Shown here one piece after another: positions 15,147-22,154 of a DNA stretch of 23,869 nt. The notes beneath the pieces are model-generated. The model was not told the DNA's origin and did no database searches. It saw only the letters and a program-made list of their open reading frames with translations. Each line of letters begins with the position of its first letter. Position 1 is the stretch's first letter. The translations under genes and the position numbers were made by a program. The stretch is from JBFLVQ01 sp040758525 (lineage in GTDB: Bacteria; Acidobacteriota; Blastocatellia; Chloracidobacteriales; JADJPF01): positions 1 through 23,869 of the forward strand of contig JBFLVQ010000066.1 of the NCBI GenBank assembly GCA_040758525.1, written 5' to 3'.

Positions 15147-15684
15147 GAGTCTCTCCTTGTTGGCAGCTTTCACTATCAAAGCTCTCAATCGTTTTGTGCC
15201 GTTCGTTAAACCGTATGTTCAGCTCGTCAAGAGTATGCTCAAGCATACTGGCGGCTGTTTTTAAATTATCAGCACTGTCTGCGCGCTGAAACAGTGTGGC
15301 AATCTGCGCTTTGATCGCCTCAATGTTTTCTGCTAAACCTAGATCAAAGTTGTAAAGCCGATCAAGTTCCTGTTCTGTTACTTTAACTATATCGAAAAAG
15401 CCACTGTAGCCGTAACTGGCATAACGTATACGGTTCTCGATCCGGTCAAGCTTATTAGTAATAGGCTCAATATTTTTGACTTCCATTAAGCGGCCATTGT
15501 TGCTCAGCTCACACACCACTTCGTTAAGAGGTGACTTTAGCTGCTGTAGCTGATTGGCAAGTTGATCACGATAGAGTTTATCAACATCTCGTCGTCGCTC
15601 CTTTTCCAAGTATCCACGGTAGCCAGGAATTTTGGCGCTTAGCCGTGCTAACCAGCTCTCTTTGCCTTGCTCAGAGTTTGGCAT
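15136..15684 (-). CDS. Charged helical protein coupled to the SPFH gene
   Basis: I do not recognise this 182-aa protein. It is rich in Glu, Lys, Arg and Gln and looks helical, with likely coiled coils around ERRRDVDKLYRDQLANQLQQL (about 30-55) and in the C-terminal half (DNLKTAASMLEHTLDELNIRF). A Tyr/Gly-rich break (YASYGYSGFFDI) lies in the middle. There is no signal peptide, membrane segment or zinc motif. The ATG at 15684 is preferred because AAGGAGG lies 5 bases upstream. It overlaps the SPFH gene by 11 bases and follows the aldehyde dehydrogenase by 59 bases. A physical partnership with the SPFH protein is likely from the overlap, but that is inference. Confidence 0.75.
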   Translation of the reverse strand: MPNSEQGKESWLARLSAKIPGYRGYLEKERRRDVDKLYRDQLANQLQQLKSPLNEVVCELSNNGRLMEVKNIEPITNKLDRIENRIRYASYGYSGFFDIVKVTEQELDRLYNFDLGLAENIEAIKAQIATLFQRADSADNLKTAASMLEHTLDELNIRFNERHKTIESFDSESCQQGETHGH

Positions 15685-15743
15685 TCTACCCTCCTTAAAC
15701 ATGGGTTTATTGCTGGCTTCGGACGAGTATTGTTAATAGTAGC

Positions 15744-17315
15744 TTATCTGCCACCCAAGAGTGCTTTAAGTTTCTTAGGCAGACGCCCATAGAGTAGATC
15801 AATAAAGATGGAAAGCATCTTGAAAGTAATTGCGCGATTAGGGAACCAATAGAACTCTCTTGGCAATAGACCACGATCAACAATCACATGCTTAGCCCGA
15901 CAGAAATTGCGTAAGCCTTGATCAGAATGGACAATGCCGAAACCTGAATCTTTTACACCAAGCCAAGGAGCTTCACATAAACCGAATCCGCTGGCACCCC
16001 AGTCATTGATTGCCACTGTACCCGCTTCCAGTCGGGCAGCAACACGTCGGGCACGGGCAGAATCTCGTGTCATCACACCTGCAGTAAGCCCATAGACACT
16101 ATCGTTGGCAAGCTTTATAGCTTCCTCCTCATTTTTCACCGTCATTATTGGTATGACTGGCCCAAAAGTCTCTTCCATCATAATTTTCATTGAGTGATTA
16201 ACGTTTGTAAGCACGGTGGGACGGTAATAGTAGCCAGGCATCAGTTCTTGATTACGTTCACCACCTACCAAGACATTTGCCCCTTTGGCTATGGCATCTT
16301 TTACATGATCTTCAATAACTTCTATTTGTCTGGGAAAGATAATTGCGCCAATATCAGCGTCGGCGCCATCTTGTGGACCTTGGCGCAGTTTTTTCACCTT
16401 CTCAACTACCAATTGAGAAAATTTCTCTGCCACCGATTCCATTGCATAGACACGTTCAACACTAGCACACATCTGACCAGCATTGACTAGTCCACCCCAT
16501 ACCGTCATCTCTGCTGCGCGCTCAAGATCGGCATCTTCAAACACAATCAAGGGATCTTTACCACCCAATTCTAATACTACTGGAGTAAATCTATCTTTGC
16601 GTGCGAGTTCACGATAGATTGAGCGACCAGTACGTACTGAACCGGTGAAGACAATCTTATCGATATCACTATTAACCAATGCCGCACCAGTTGAACCATC
16701 ACCTAATAAGACTTGAAAGACACCCTCTGGAAGGCCGGCATCGGCAAATATCTTCCCGGTCATCTCACCGATTAGTGGGGTAATCTCGGAAGGCTTAAGA
16801 ACTACAGTATTACCTGCTAGTAATGCTAGCATTACATCGGTAAGGAAAGCGGTAGGAAAATTCCAGGGTGTGATTATACCGATAACACCCAGTGGTTCAT
16901 AACGCAAATAACTCTTCTTGACTTTGAATAGATGTAATGGCACGCGATGTTCGGCCAATACTTTGGGGGCACGTTTGCAAAAATATGTGGTGCCATCTAT
17001 GACAGTAAAGAGATCCGCTAGCAGGGCGTCGGCACGTGTCTTACCAGTATCTTTGCGGATCATATCTAAGACCTCTTCGCGCCGTTCAACAAAGATGTCT
17101 CGTACTGCCAGCAAGTAAGCGGCCCGCTCTTTGACAGTGCGTGCCCCCCAATCTGGTTGTGCCCGTCTGGCTCTTGCCACTGCCTCGTTGACCTCAGCAG
17201 CACTGGCAATAGGATAACGGCCAATTACCTCCCCATTCATTGGGCAGATGTTTTCCATATAACGCGGCTCTTCGCGTTGTTCAACACGCTCTTCCAATCT
17301 GGTTACAGTAGACAT
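15744..17315 (-). CDS. NAD(P)+-dependent aldehyde dehydrogenase
   Basis: This 523-aa ALDH-superfamily enzyme oxidises an aldehyde to a carboxylate. The start at 17315 is fixed by AGGAG 7 bases upstream; the longer frame to 17420 lacks such a site. Conserved sites are intact: Asn152 in TPWNFP, Glu249 in LELGGKDP, Cys283 in NAGQMCASVERVY, plus EETFGPVIP. The Glu-Cys spacing of 34 matches the family. The sequence resembles the succinate-semialdehyde dehydrogenase group, but the substrate is not certain. It has about 20 extra N-terminal residues and a basic/hydrophobic tail (FKMLSIFIDLLYGRLPKKLKALL) that could attach it to membrane, as in fatty aldehyde dehydrogenases. It may lead an operon with the 182-aa and SPFH genes. 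Confidence 0.92.
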   Translation of the reverse strand: MSTVTRLEERVEQREEPRYMENICPMNGEVIGRYPIASAAEVNEAVARARRAQPDWGARTVKERAAYLLAVRDIFVERREEVLDMIRKDTGKTRADALLADLFTVIDGTTYFCKRAPKVLAEHRVPLHLFKVKKSYLRYEPLGVIGIITPWNFPTAFLTDVMLALLAGNTVVLKPSEITPLIGEMTGKIFADAGLPEGVFQVLLGDGSTGAALVNSDIDKIVFTGSVRTGRSIYRELARKDRFTPVVLELGGKDPLIVFEDADLERAAEMTVWGGLVNAGQMCASVERVYAMESVAEKFSQLVVEKVKKLRQGPQDGADADIGAIIFPRQIEVIEDHVKDAIAKGANVLVGGERNQELMPGYYYRPTVLTNVNHSMKIMMEETFGPVIPIMTVKNEEEAIKLANDSVYGLTAGVMTRDSARARRVAARLEAGTVAINDWGASGFGLCEAPWLGVKDSGFGIVHSDQGLRNFCRAKHVIVDRGLLPREFYWFPNRAITFKMLSIFIDLLYGRLPKKLKALLGGR

Positions 17316-17338
17316 AGCGCCACTCCTTCCCAGTAGAT

Positions 17339-17397
17339 AAGATGGTCTATGAAAATGTATCACTGAGGGTGCCCGAAATTCAACACGGGACCATCTT
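17339..17397. promoter_or_regulatory. 9-bp inverted repeats bracketing the aldehyde dehydrogenase promoter
   Basis: AAGATGGTC (17339-17347) and its complement GACCATCTT (17389-17397) lie 50 bp apart, one on each side of the candidate -10/-35. This is a possible two-site operator; the match could also be chance. Confidence 0.35.
17354..17383 (-). promoter_or_regulatory. Candidate promoter of the aldehyde dehydrogenase gene
   Basis: On the minus strand, TTGAAT (17383-17378), an 18-bp spacer and TACATT (17359-17354). The leader would be about 30 bases and contains the AAGGAG ribosome site. Confidence 0.4.
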
Positions 17398-17487
17398 TGA
17401 TAATGAACTAAAATAGTCAATAAATATTATCCATAAGATGTCTTGATTAAGAGAGAAAAGCCCTCTGGCCAGCTACTTTAGTAGCCG

Positions 17488-17516
17488 TTGACAGGACTAT
17501 AAATACATAATAGACT
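17488..17516 (+). promoter_or_regulatory. Candidate promoter of the lytic transglycosylase gene
   Basis: Perfect TTGACA (17488-17493), a 17-bp spacer and TAGACT (17511-17516). Transcription would start near 17523, leaving a leader of about 59 bases that carries the GGGAGGAG ribosome site. Confidence 0.55.
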
Positions 17517-17581
17517 ATCAGCACTCCCTCATTGACCATGCGACACATAGATAAGTATGTAGACCTTCGGGAGGAGTTATA

Positions 17582-18526
17582 ATGCAAGCTTTCATCACTC
17601 TTTCTGTTTGTTGTGCGTTCTTTTTCCTATTCCTATCAGCGCCTTTGACTTTTGCACAAGCGGATAAGGATAATGACAGTAGTGAACGTCGTGTGTTAAA
17701 CAATTTTGATTTTGGTTCTCGCAGTGTTGTGCAGAGTGAAAAGACCTCTCCACCAGAGAGTTCACCTGCTCCTACCAAATCAACTGGTAAAGTTTCTCGC
17801 AAAAAAGCGATTGTAAAGAAAGCAGCCGAACAACCGGCAGCAAAAGGTGAAGGGTATTATCAGGAAGAACCAGCTAAAGATACTCAGAGTGCTGCGCCAG
17901 CGGAACCTAAAATCTATTCGGAATTACGTACCACTATCGATGATGATGGTAAGCTAGTTCTCACTAGTGACACAATTGTCGTCAAGCCTGAGATTGTAGC
18001 GCTTCCAGAGACTCTACGAGCTACAGAAAGCACTGGCAATAAGCAGATCGATGGAATGATTGAGAATGCGGCTCGCAAATATAGTGTTGATCCACGTCTG
18101 ATCCTAGAAGTTATGCGTCAAGAATCTGGCTTTCGCACTAAAGTTGTCTCTCACAAAGGCGCATGTGGATTGATGCAATTGATTCCTTCTACAGCAAGAC
18201 GTTTTGGCGTTACCAGTATTTATGACCCAGCTCAGAATGTAGAAGGTGGCACACGTTATCTGCGCTTTCTCCTTGATATGTTCAAAGGCAATGTGGAATT
18301 GGCACTAGCTGGTTACAATGCTGGTGAAAATGCTGTGGTACGTAACAACTATAAGATCCCTCGTTACCGCGAAACACAGGATTATGTACGTAGTATCACG
18401 GCCCGGTATCGTAGCAAATACCATCAGATCGCGGAGAAGAAACCTGAACCAATGGTTGTGCGCAATGCACCGCTAACAACCTTCCAAGCTGAAGGCGGCC
18501 GTGTCATTCTCTCCAACAATTATTGA
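17582..18526 (+). CDS. Exported lytic transglycosylase (SLT domain)
   Basis: This 314-aa periplasmic enzyme cleaves the MurNAc-GlcNAc bond of peptidoglycan. A strong GGGAGGAG lies 5 bases before the ATG. A signal peptide (about 1-25, ending FAQA) is followed by a low-complexity Lys/Ala/Pro/Ser linker (about 45-120) and the SLT domain (about 155-280). The catalytic Glu181 is in EVMRQESGFRTKVVSHKGACGLMQLIP, and the second family motif, ALAGYNAGENAV, is present, followed by a YVRSI helix. This is the Slt70/MltC-like type without the Slt70 superhelical domain. The amidase gene downstream has its own promoter, so the two may be independently expressed although they act on the same polymer. Confidence 0.93.
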   Translation: MQAFITLSVCCAFFFLFLSAPLTFAQADKDNDSSERRVLNNFDFGSRSVVQSEKTSPPESSPAPTKSTGKVSRKKAIVKKAAEQPAAKGEGYYQEEPAKDTQSAAPAEPKIYSELRTTIDDDGKLVLTSDTIVVKPEIVALPETLRATESTGNKQIDGMIENAARKYSVDPRLILEVMRQESGFRTKVVSHKGACGLMQLIPSTARRFGVTSIYDPAQNVEGGTRYLRFLLDMFKGNVELALAGYNAGENAVVRNNYKIPRYRETQDYVRSITARYRSKYHQIAEKKPEPMVVRNAPLTTFQAEGGRVILSNNY

Positions 18527-18541
18527 GTATTCCCTCTTTAT

Positions 18542-18588
18542 GCCTGTGGGTATATCTTAGATCGTTCCTTATATTTACATTCACAGGC
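18542..18588 (+). repeat. Inverted repeat GCCTGTG/CACAGGC enclosing a GTATATCTTA motif
   Basis: A 7-bp inverted repeat (18542-18548 with 18582-18588) with a 33-base spacer lies just after the transglycosylase stop. There is no T-run, so it is a poor terminator. The spacer holds GTATATCTTA (18550-18559), which also occurs twice upstream of the protease gene. Confidence 0.3.
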
Positions 18589-18612
18589 TAAAAACCCAAT
18601 AAGGTCATATAC

Positions 18613-18642
18613 TTGACATTGTGTATGGGGACCGTCTAGAAT
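18613..18642 (+). promoter_or_regulatory. Promoter of the amidase gene
   Basis: Perfect TTGACA (18613-18618), an 18-bp spacer and TAGAAT (18637-18642). The predicted start near 18649 leaves only about 13 bases before the ATG. Confidence 0.65.
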
Positions 18643-18661
18643 CCTTCAGCAAAGCCACAGC

Positions 18662-20386
18662 ATGCGTGGGAGGCGGTTGGTGTTCTCAGCACGTCATAAG
18701 TTAATAATCTTTTTAACCATTGTTCTAATATTTTTTGGTCTAAGCATAGGCCCAGGATTTCGTGCACTGCAACGTAACGACAGCACTTCGCCAACTAAGA
18801 AACTCCTTGATCAAGCCAGCCTTTTTGATAGTCATCTACACCTACGGCCATTGGTCGAGCGTGAAGAGAAGGATTATCTGAAAGTTCTTAATCTATACCA
18901 GCGTGTGTTAGAGAGCGATAATGAGCGTCGATATGGTGATGCTACATTGATAGCAATGGCGCGATTATCCCAAGAGATGGCTGCTCAATTAGGCAAGTCG
19001 CGTTACTACTACAGTGCGATCGACTACTACTTACAACTGTCTCGCACTTATCCGCAAAGTTCATATTGTGCTACTGCACTAACTACAGTTGCACAAATAC
19101 TAGAAGAGAACCTTGCTGATAAGCAAGCAGCGGCACATTTTTATACTCAAGTTGTACGTCAGTTTCCTAACTCGATCAAAGCGCGTGAAGCGGCTGCCAA
19201 TATCTCTCGCCTGATCGTGGATAGACAACCACCAGATAAGCAAGAGATTTCTGTAGCAGAAAAGATGATTACCAGTGTGCGTAGTTTTAGTGGACCTGAT
19301 TATGCTCGTGTAATTCTCGATCTAAGCACCCCTACCAGTTATGAAAAGGCTATCGCTAGCAGCAATAGCCTCTCACTTACTATTGATGCGCAACTCGCTC
19401 TTACACTACAAGGACGTAACCTTGCTTCCCAGGTTAGCGGTTTGCTTAAGCAGATCAATGCTGAAACATCTGCGCAGGCTGTGCGCCTCAATATTGAATG
19501 TATCAAGCTGCAAGACTATGCGATCTTCACTCTCAACAATCCAGAGCGACTAGTGATAGATCTACGTGGGCCAGTTAGCGGTGAAATGCCAGAGGCTGGC
19601 CTATCATCAACCAATCCGCAAGCAAATTCACCTTCATCTAAGGAGCAGCTCTCATTTTTACGTGCGCTTGGTCTTAAGGTAAAACGTATCGTGATAGATG
19701 CTGGTCATGGCGGCCATGATACTGGTGCGTTAGCTGCCAATGGCTTAATGGAGAAAGAGGTGGTGCTTGATATTGCTTTACGCTTGCGCACGCTAATTAA
19801 ACAGCAACTGCCAGATATAGACGTAGTAATGACACGGGATGGAGACCGCTTTGTTGCGCTAGAGGAGCGTACTGCGATTGCTAACACAGAGGCAGCCGAT
19901 CTTTTTATCTCCATACATGCTAATTCCGGCCAATCAGCAGATGCCAGTGGTGTAGAGACCTACTATCTGAGCATTAAGGCTAATCAGGAAGAATTGGAAG
20001 TAGCAGCACGTGAAAATGCCTCTACAGCACGTAATGCACGCGACCTGCAAACTCTCTTGCAGCGTATTGTGCTCGATGATAAAGTGATTGAATCGCGTAA
20101 TTTCGCGCAGATTGTACAGCGCGGTCTAGTGACTGGGTTGACCAGCGCAGGTGTTAGCGCAATTACCAATCGTGGCGTTAAGAAGGCACCATTCATCGTC
20201 CTTATTGGCGCACATATGCCTAGTATACTTGCGGAGGTTGCCTTCATTAGCAATGCACAGCAGGCTAGTGCACTTAAGACAGGCGAATTTCGGCAACAGA
20301 TCGCCGAATCTCTCCTTGACGGTATTCAACGCTATGTCGAAACTCTCTCGAAAAATTCTGCTTCGGCCACTGCCGGCAACCATTAG
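18662..20386 (+). CDS. N-acetylmuramoyl-L-alanine amidase with TPR-like and AMIN domains
   Basis: This 574-aa periplasmic zinc amidase removes stem peptides from MurNAc, typically at division septa. Parts: membrane anchor or uncleaved signal (about 13-33), helical TPR-like region (about 45-185), AMIN envelope-targeting domain (about 204-303), and Amidase_3 domain (about 340-560). Zinc ligands are His349 (DAGHGG), Glu364 (LMEKEV) and His419 (SIHAN), with catalytic Glu525 (LAEVAF). A TPR-like region before AMIN is less usual. The ATG at 18662 has no ribosome site. A GTG at 18680 in the same frame has GGGAGG (18668-18673) 6 bases upstream and may be the true start, shortening the protein by 6 residues. 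The next gene begins 30 bases downstream. Confidence 0.93.
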   Translation: MRGRRLVFSARHKLIIFLTIVLIFFGLSIGPGFRALQRNDSTSPTKKLLDQASLFDSHLHLRPLVEREEKDYLKVLNLYQRVLESDNERRYGDATLIAMARLSQEMAAQLGKSRYYYSAIDYYLQLSRTYPQSSYCATALTTVAQILEENLADKQAAAHFYTQVVRQFPNSIKAREAAANISRLIVDRQPPDKQEISVAEKMITSVRSFSGPDYARVILDLSTPTSYEKAIASSNSLSLTIDAQLALTLQGRNLASQVSGLLKQINAETSAQAVRLNIECIKLQDYAIFTLNNPERLVIDLRGPVSGEMPEAGLSSTNPQANSPSSKEQLSFLRALGLKVKRIVIDAGHGGHDTGALAANGLMEKEVVLDIALRLRTLIKQQLPDIDVVMTRDGDRFVALEERTAIANTEAADLFISIHANSGQSADASGVETYYLSIKANQEELEVAARENASTARNARDLQTLLQRIVLDDKVIESRNFAQIVQRGLVTGLTSAGVSAITNRGVKKAPFIVLIGAHMPSILAEVAFISNAQQASALKTGEFRQQIAESLLDGIQRYVETLSKNSASATAGNH

Positions 20387-20415
20387 CTAACGCTATCTGC
20401 AGTTGAGGGTAAAAA

Positions 20416-21003
20416 GTGTTTTGCAACAATTGTGGCAATAAAATTTCCCCCGGAAGCAAATTTTGTAACTTCTGTGGCGCTAACCTGAGTATGCGTGGCG
20501 CTACACATGATTTGGCGCCCGCCAATTCAGTACAATCTGCTATCACTAAGGATGAGGAACGGGTTATCTTTGAGATACGACCAACAATGATCTTTATCAT
20601 TGTACGTTACATCATTGCCATTTTAGTCATGCTGGTGTTAGTGGTAGTGGCAACTACACTGGGCAGTAATTTCGAATATGCATCCATTATTGCATTGGTG
20701 TTGAGCCTACTTATTCTACTCAATCCTATCTACCATCATATCCTACGCCAACGTGAAATCTATACTCTCACCAATCATAAGATTGAATTTACCTACGGTC
20801 TGCTAGGCAGAACTACACGTAATATTCCGCTTGCCAAGATTCAGGATGTCACCGCTACCGCTACTCCGCTTGAGCGACTGTTGGGTATTGGCGATATTGT
20901 TATTGATAGTGCTGCAGAGATGGGCAAGATCCCTTTGCGCAAGGTGAGCAATCCCAAAGCGCTTACCGATATTATCTTGCGAGAGATGCGTGAGCGTAGC
21001 TAA
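20416..21003 (+). CDS. Zinc-ribbon and bPH2-domain membrane protein
   Basis: This 195-aa protein starts at a GTG with GAGGG about 7 bases upstream. An N-terminal zinc ribbon (Cys3, Cys6, Cys17, Cys20; CX2CX10CX2C) is followed by two membrane helices (about 58-80 and 88-106) and a bacterial PH-like domain (bPH2/YdbT type, about 112-190), recognisable by YTLTNHKIEFTYGLLGRTTRNIPLAKIQDVTA and the GIGDIVIDSA strand. Molecular function is unknown for the family. It is 29 bases downstream of the amidase and probably in the same transcript. The ribbon pattern (xSPGxKFCxxCG) resembles those of the SPFH protein at 14046-15146. It ends 4 bases from the convergent SH3 gene with no terminator between them. 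Confidence 0.85.
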   Translation: MFCNNCGNKISPGSKFCNFCGANLSMRGATHDLAPANSVQSAITKDEERVIFEIRPTMIFIIVRYIIAILVMLVLVVVATTLGSNFEYASIIALVLSLLILLNPIYHHILRQREIYTLTNHKIEFTYGLLGRTTRNIPLAKIQDVTATATPLERLLGIGDIVIDSAAEMGKIPLRKVSNPKALTDIILREMRERS

Positions 21004-21007
21004 GACT

Positions 21008-22003
21008 CTAGCGTTTGGTGATAGTTTTGCTAGCAGGCTTGGGCTCAACGATACGCGAAATTCGATAGCGATCTGTCTTAGCATCAAGCTTGATCGCGTA
21101 ACGTGCTGGTAATGTCTCTTCCTGTCGATTGATTAACGGTACCGTAAAAACGAACCCATCATCCTTGGTCTCGACTTTAAGCGGATATAGGCCGCGTAAT
21201 TGTGATTCAATATAGATAGACTCGTAGGCATGTGTTTCACTATCCCAGAAAACGACATAGATACGATCAAAATCTATCTCATCATCTTTGCTATAAGCAT
21301 ACTTGTCGAGAATTATGTAATGGGATTCTTCATTATTGGTTTGTGTATCGAGCACTTTGCCAAATGGCTGCCAGGCAACAAAACGGCGACCAGCACCAGG
21401 TAGTGGTGCAATTGCATCTGGTGGTACCAACTCTATCGAATCAGCATAGATCCAACCAGCTTTGATCACAGATTCCCCACCTATACGTACCTTAAACCAG
21501 TTATCATATTTAACCCCAGCTTCACCTTGAACACGTCTTTCTGCACGGGCACGGCCAACAATGTCTACTTTAGTGTTGGCAGAGAGCACAGTAACAACAT
21601 CAGAATCACGCCCTGGTTTGAGTCGTAGGTTTAATTTGTCTTTAGTCCGACCTATCGCCTGTGTAGAGATCTCCTGTGATTCCTGAGCCAGTTTCTCACA
21701 CTCATCAACAATACGCTTGCTAATAACGAAGCGAGTCTCTAGCCAGCCTTCTAGTGGCTGATCACCAGTGATACGTACACGTGTGAACTCACGCTGGTTG
21801 ACAGATCGGTGCTCAAGAATATCCACTTGTTGACCACGCTTTAATTCTTTAAGCGGAGTAGAGACCAACGCCGTAGAATTACGCACCTCTGCCTTTTCGG
21901 CAATTATCACACCTTGATCTATAGTTACAATTTCGCCCTTATTACATGCGAGAGAAAATGTGCAAACAATGGTGGCTATCAGCAGTAATCGTGATGAGGT
22001 CAT
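21008..22003 (-). CDS. SH3-domain lipoprotein
   Basis: This 331-aa protein has a leader ending in SLAC (Cys20), which fits the lipobox pattern. Two bacterial SH3-like segments follow: about 30-95 (with LKRGQQVDILEH and EGWLETRFV) and about 115-195 (LNLRLKPGRDSDVVTVL and AGWIYADSIELV). Such domains often bind peptidoglycan peptides or other envelope ligands. The C-terminal region (about 205-320), beta-rich with many Asp/Glu/Tyr, I do not recognise. There is no Shine-Dalgarno sequence; a promoter-like -10 sits 9 bases before the ATG. It converges on the bPH2 gene with 4 bases between stops. A role as an envelope ligand sensor or adhesive lipoprotein is inference. Confidence 0.75.
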   Translation of the reverse strand: MTSSRLLLIATIVCTFSLACNKGEIVTIDQGVIIAEKAEVRNSTALVSTPLKELKRGQQVDILEHRSVNQREFTRVRITGDQPLEGWLETRFVISKRIVDECEKLAQESQEISTQAIGRTKDKLNLRLKPGRDSDVVTVLSANTKVDIVGRARAERRVQGEAGVKYDNWFKVRIGGESVIKAGWIYADSIELVPPDAIAPLPGAGRRFVAWQPFGKVLDTQTNNEESHYIILDKYAYSKDDEIDFDRIYVVFWDSETHAYESIYIESQLRGLYPLKVETKDDGFVFTVPLINRQEETLPARYAIKLDAKTDRYRISRIVEPKPASKTITKR

Positions 22004-22012
22004 AATCCGATT

Positions 22013-22042
22013 AGCCTAGCCGACCATCCCGTCAAGTGTCAA
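22013..22042 (-). promoter_or_regulatory. Candidate promoter of the SH3 lipoprotein gene (leaderless or nearly so)
   Basis: On the minus strand, perfect TTGACA (22042-22037), an 18-bp spacer and TAGGCT (22018-22013). The ATG at 22003 is 9 bases past the -10 box, so the leader would be 0-3 bases. Confidence 0.45.
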
Positions 22043-22154
22043 GAGGTTGAATAATTGAACTGACAGGTCGAGCGACTTTGAAGCCTCTAAAGGGGCTGTG
22101 ATATAACTAATTCTTGGCGCTATTATAACTATTCTAGCTTGAGGATATACCCTT

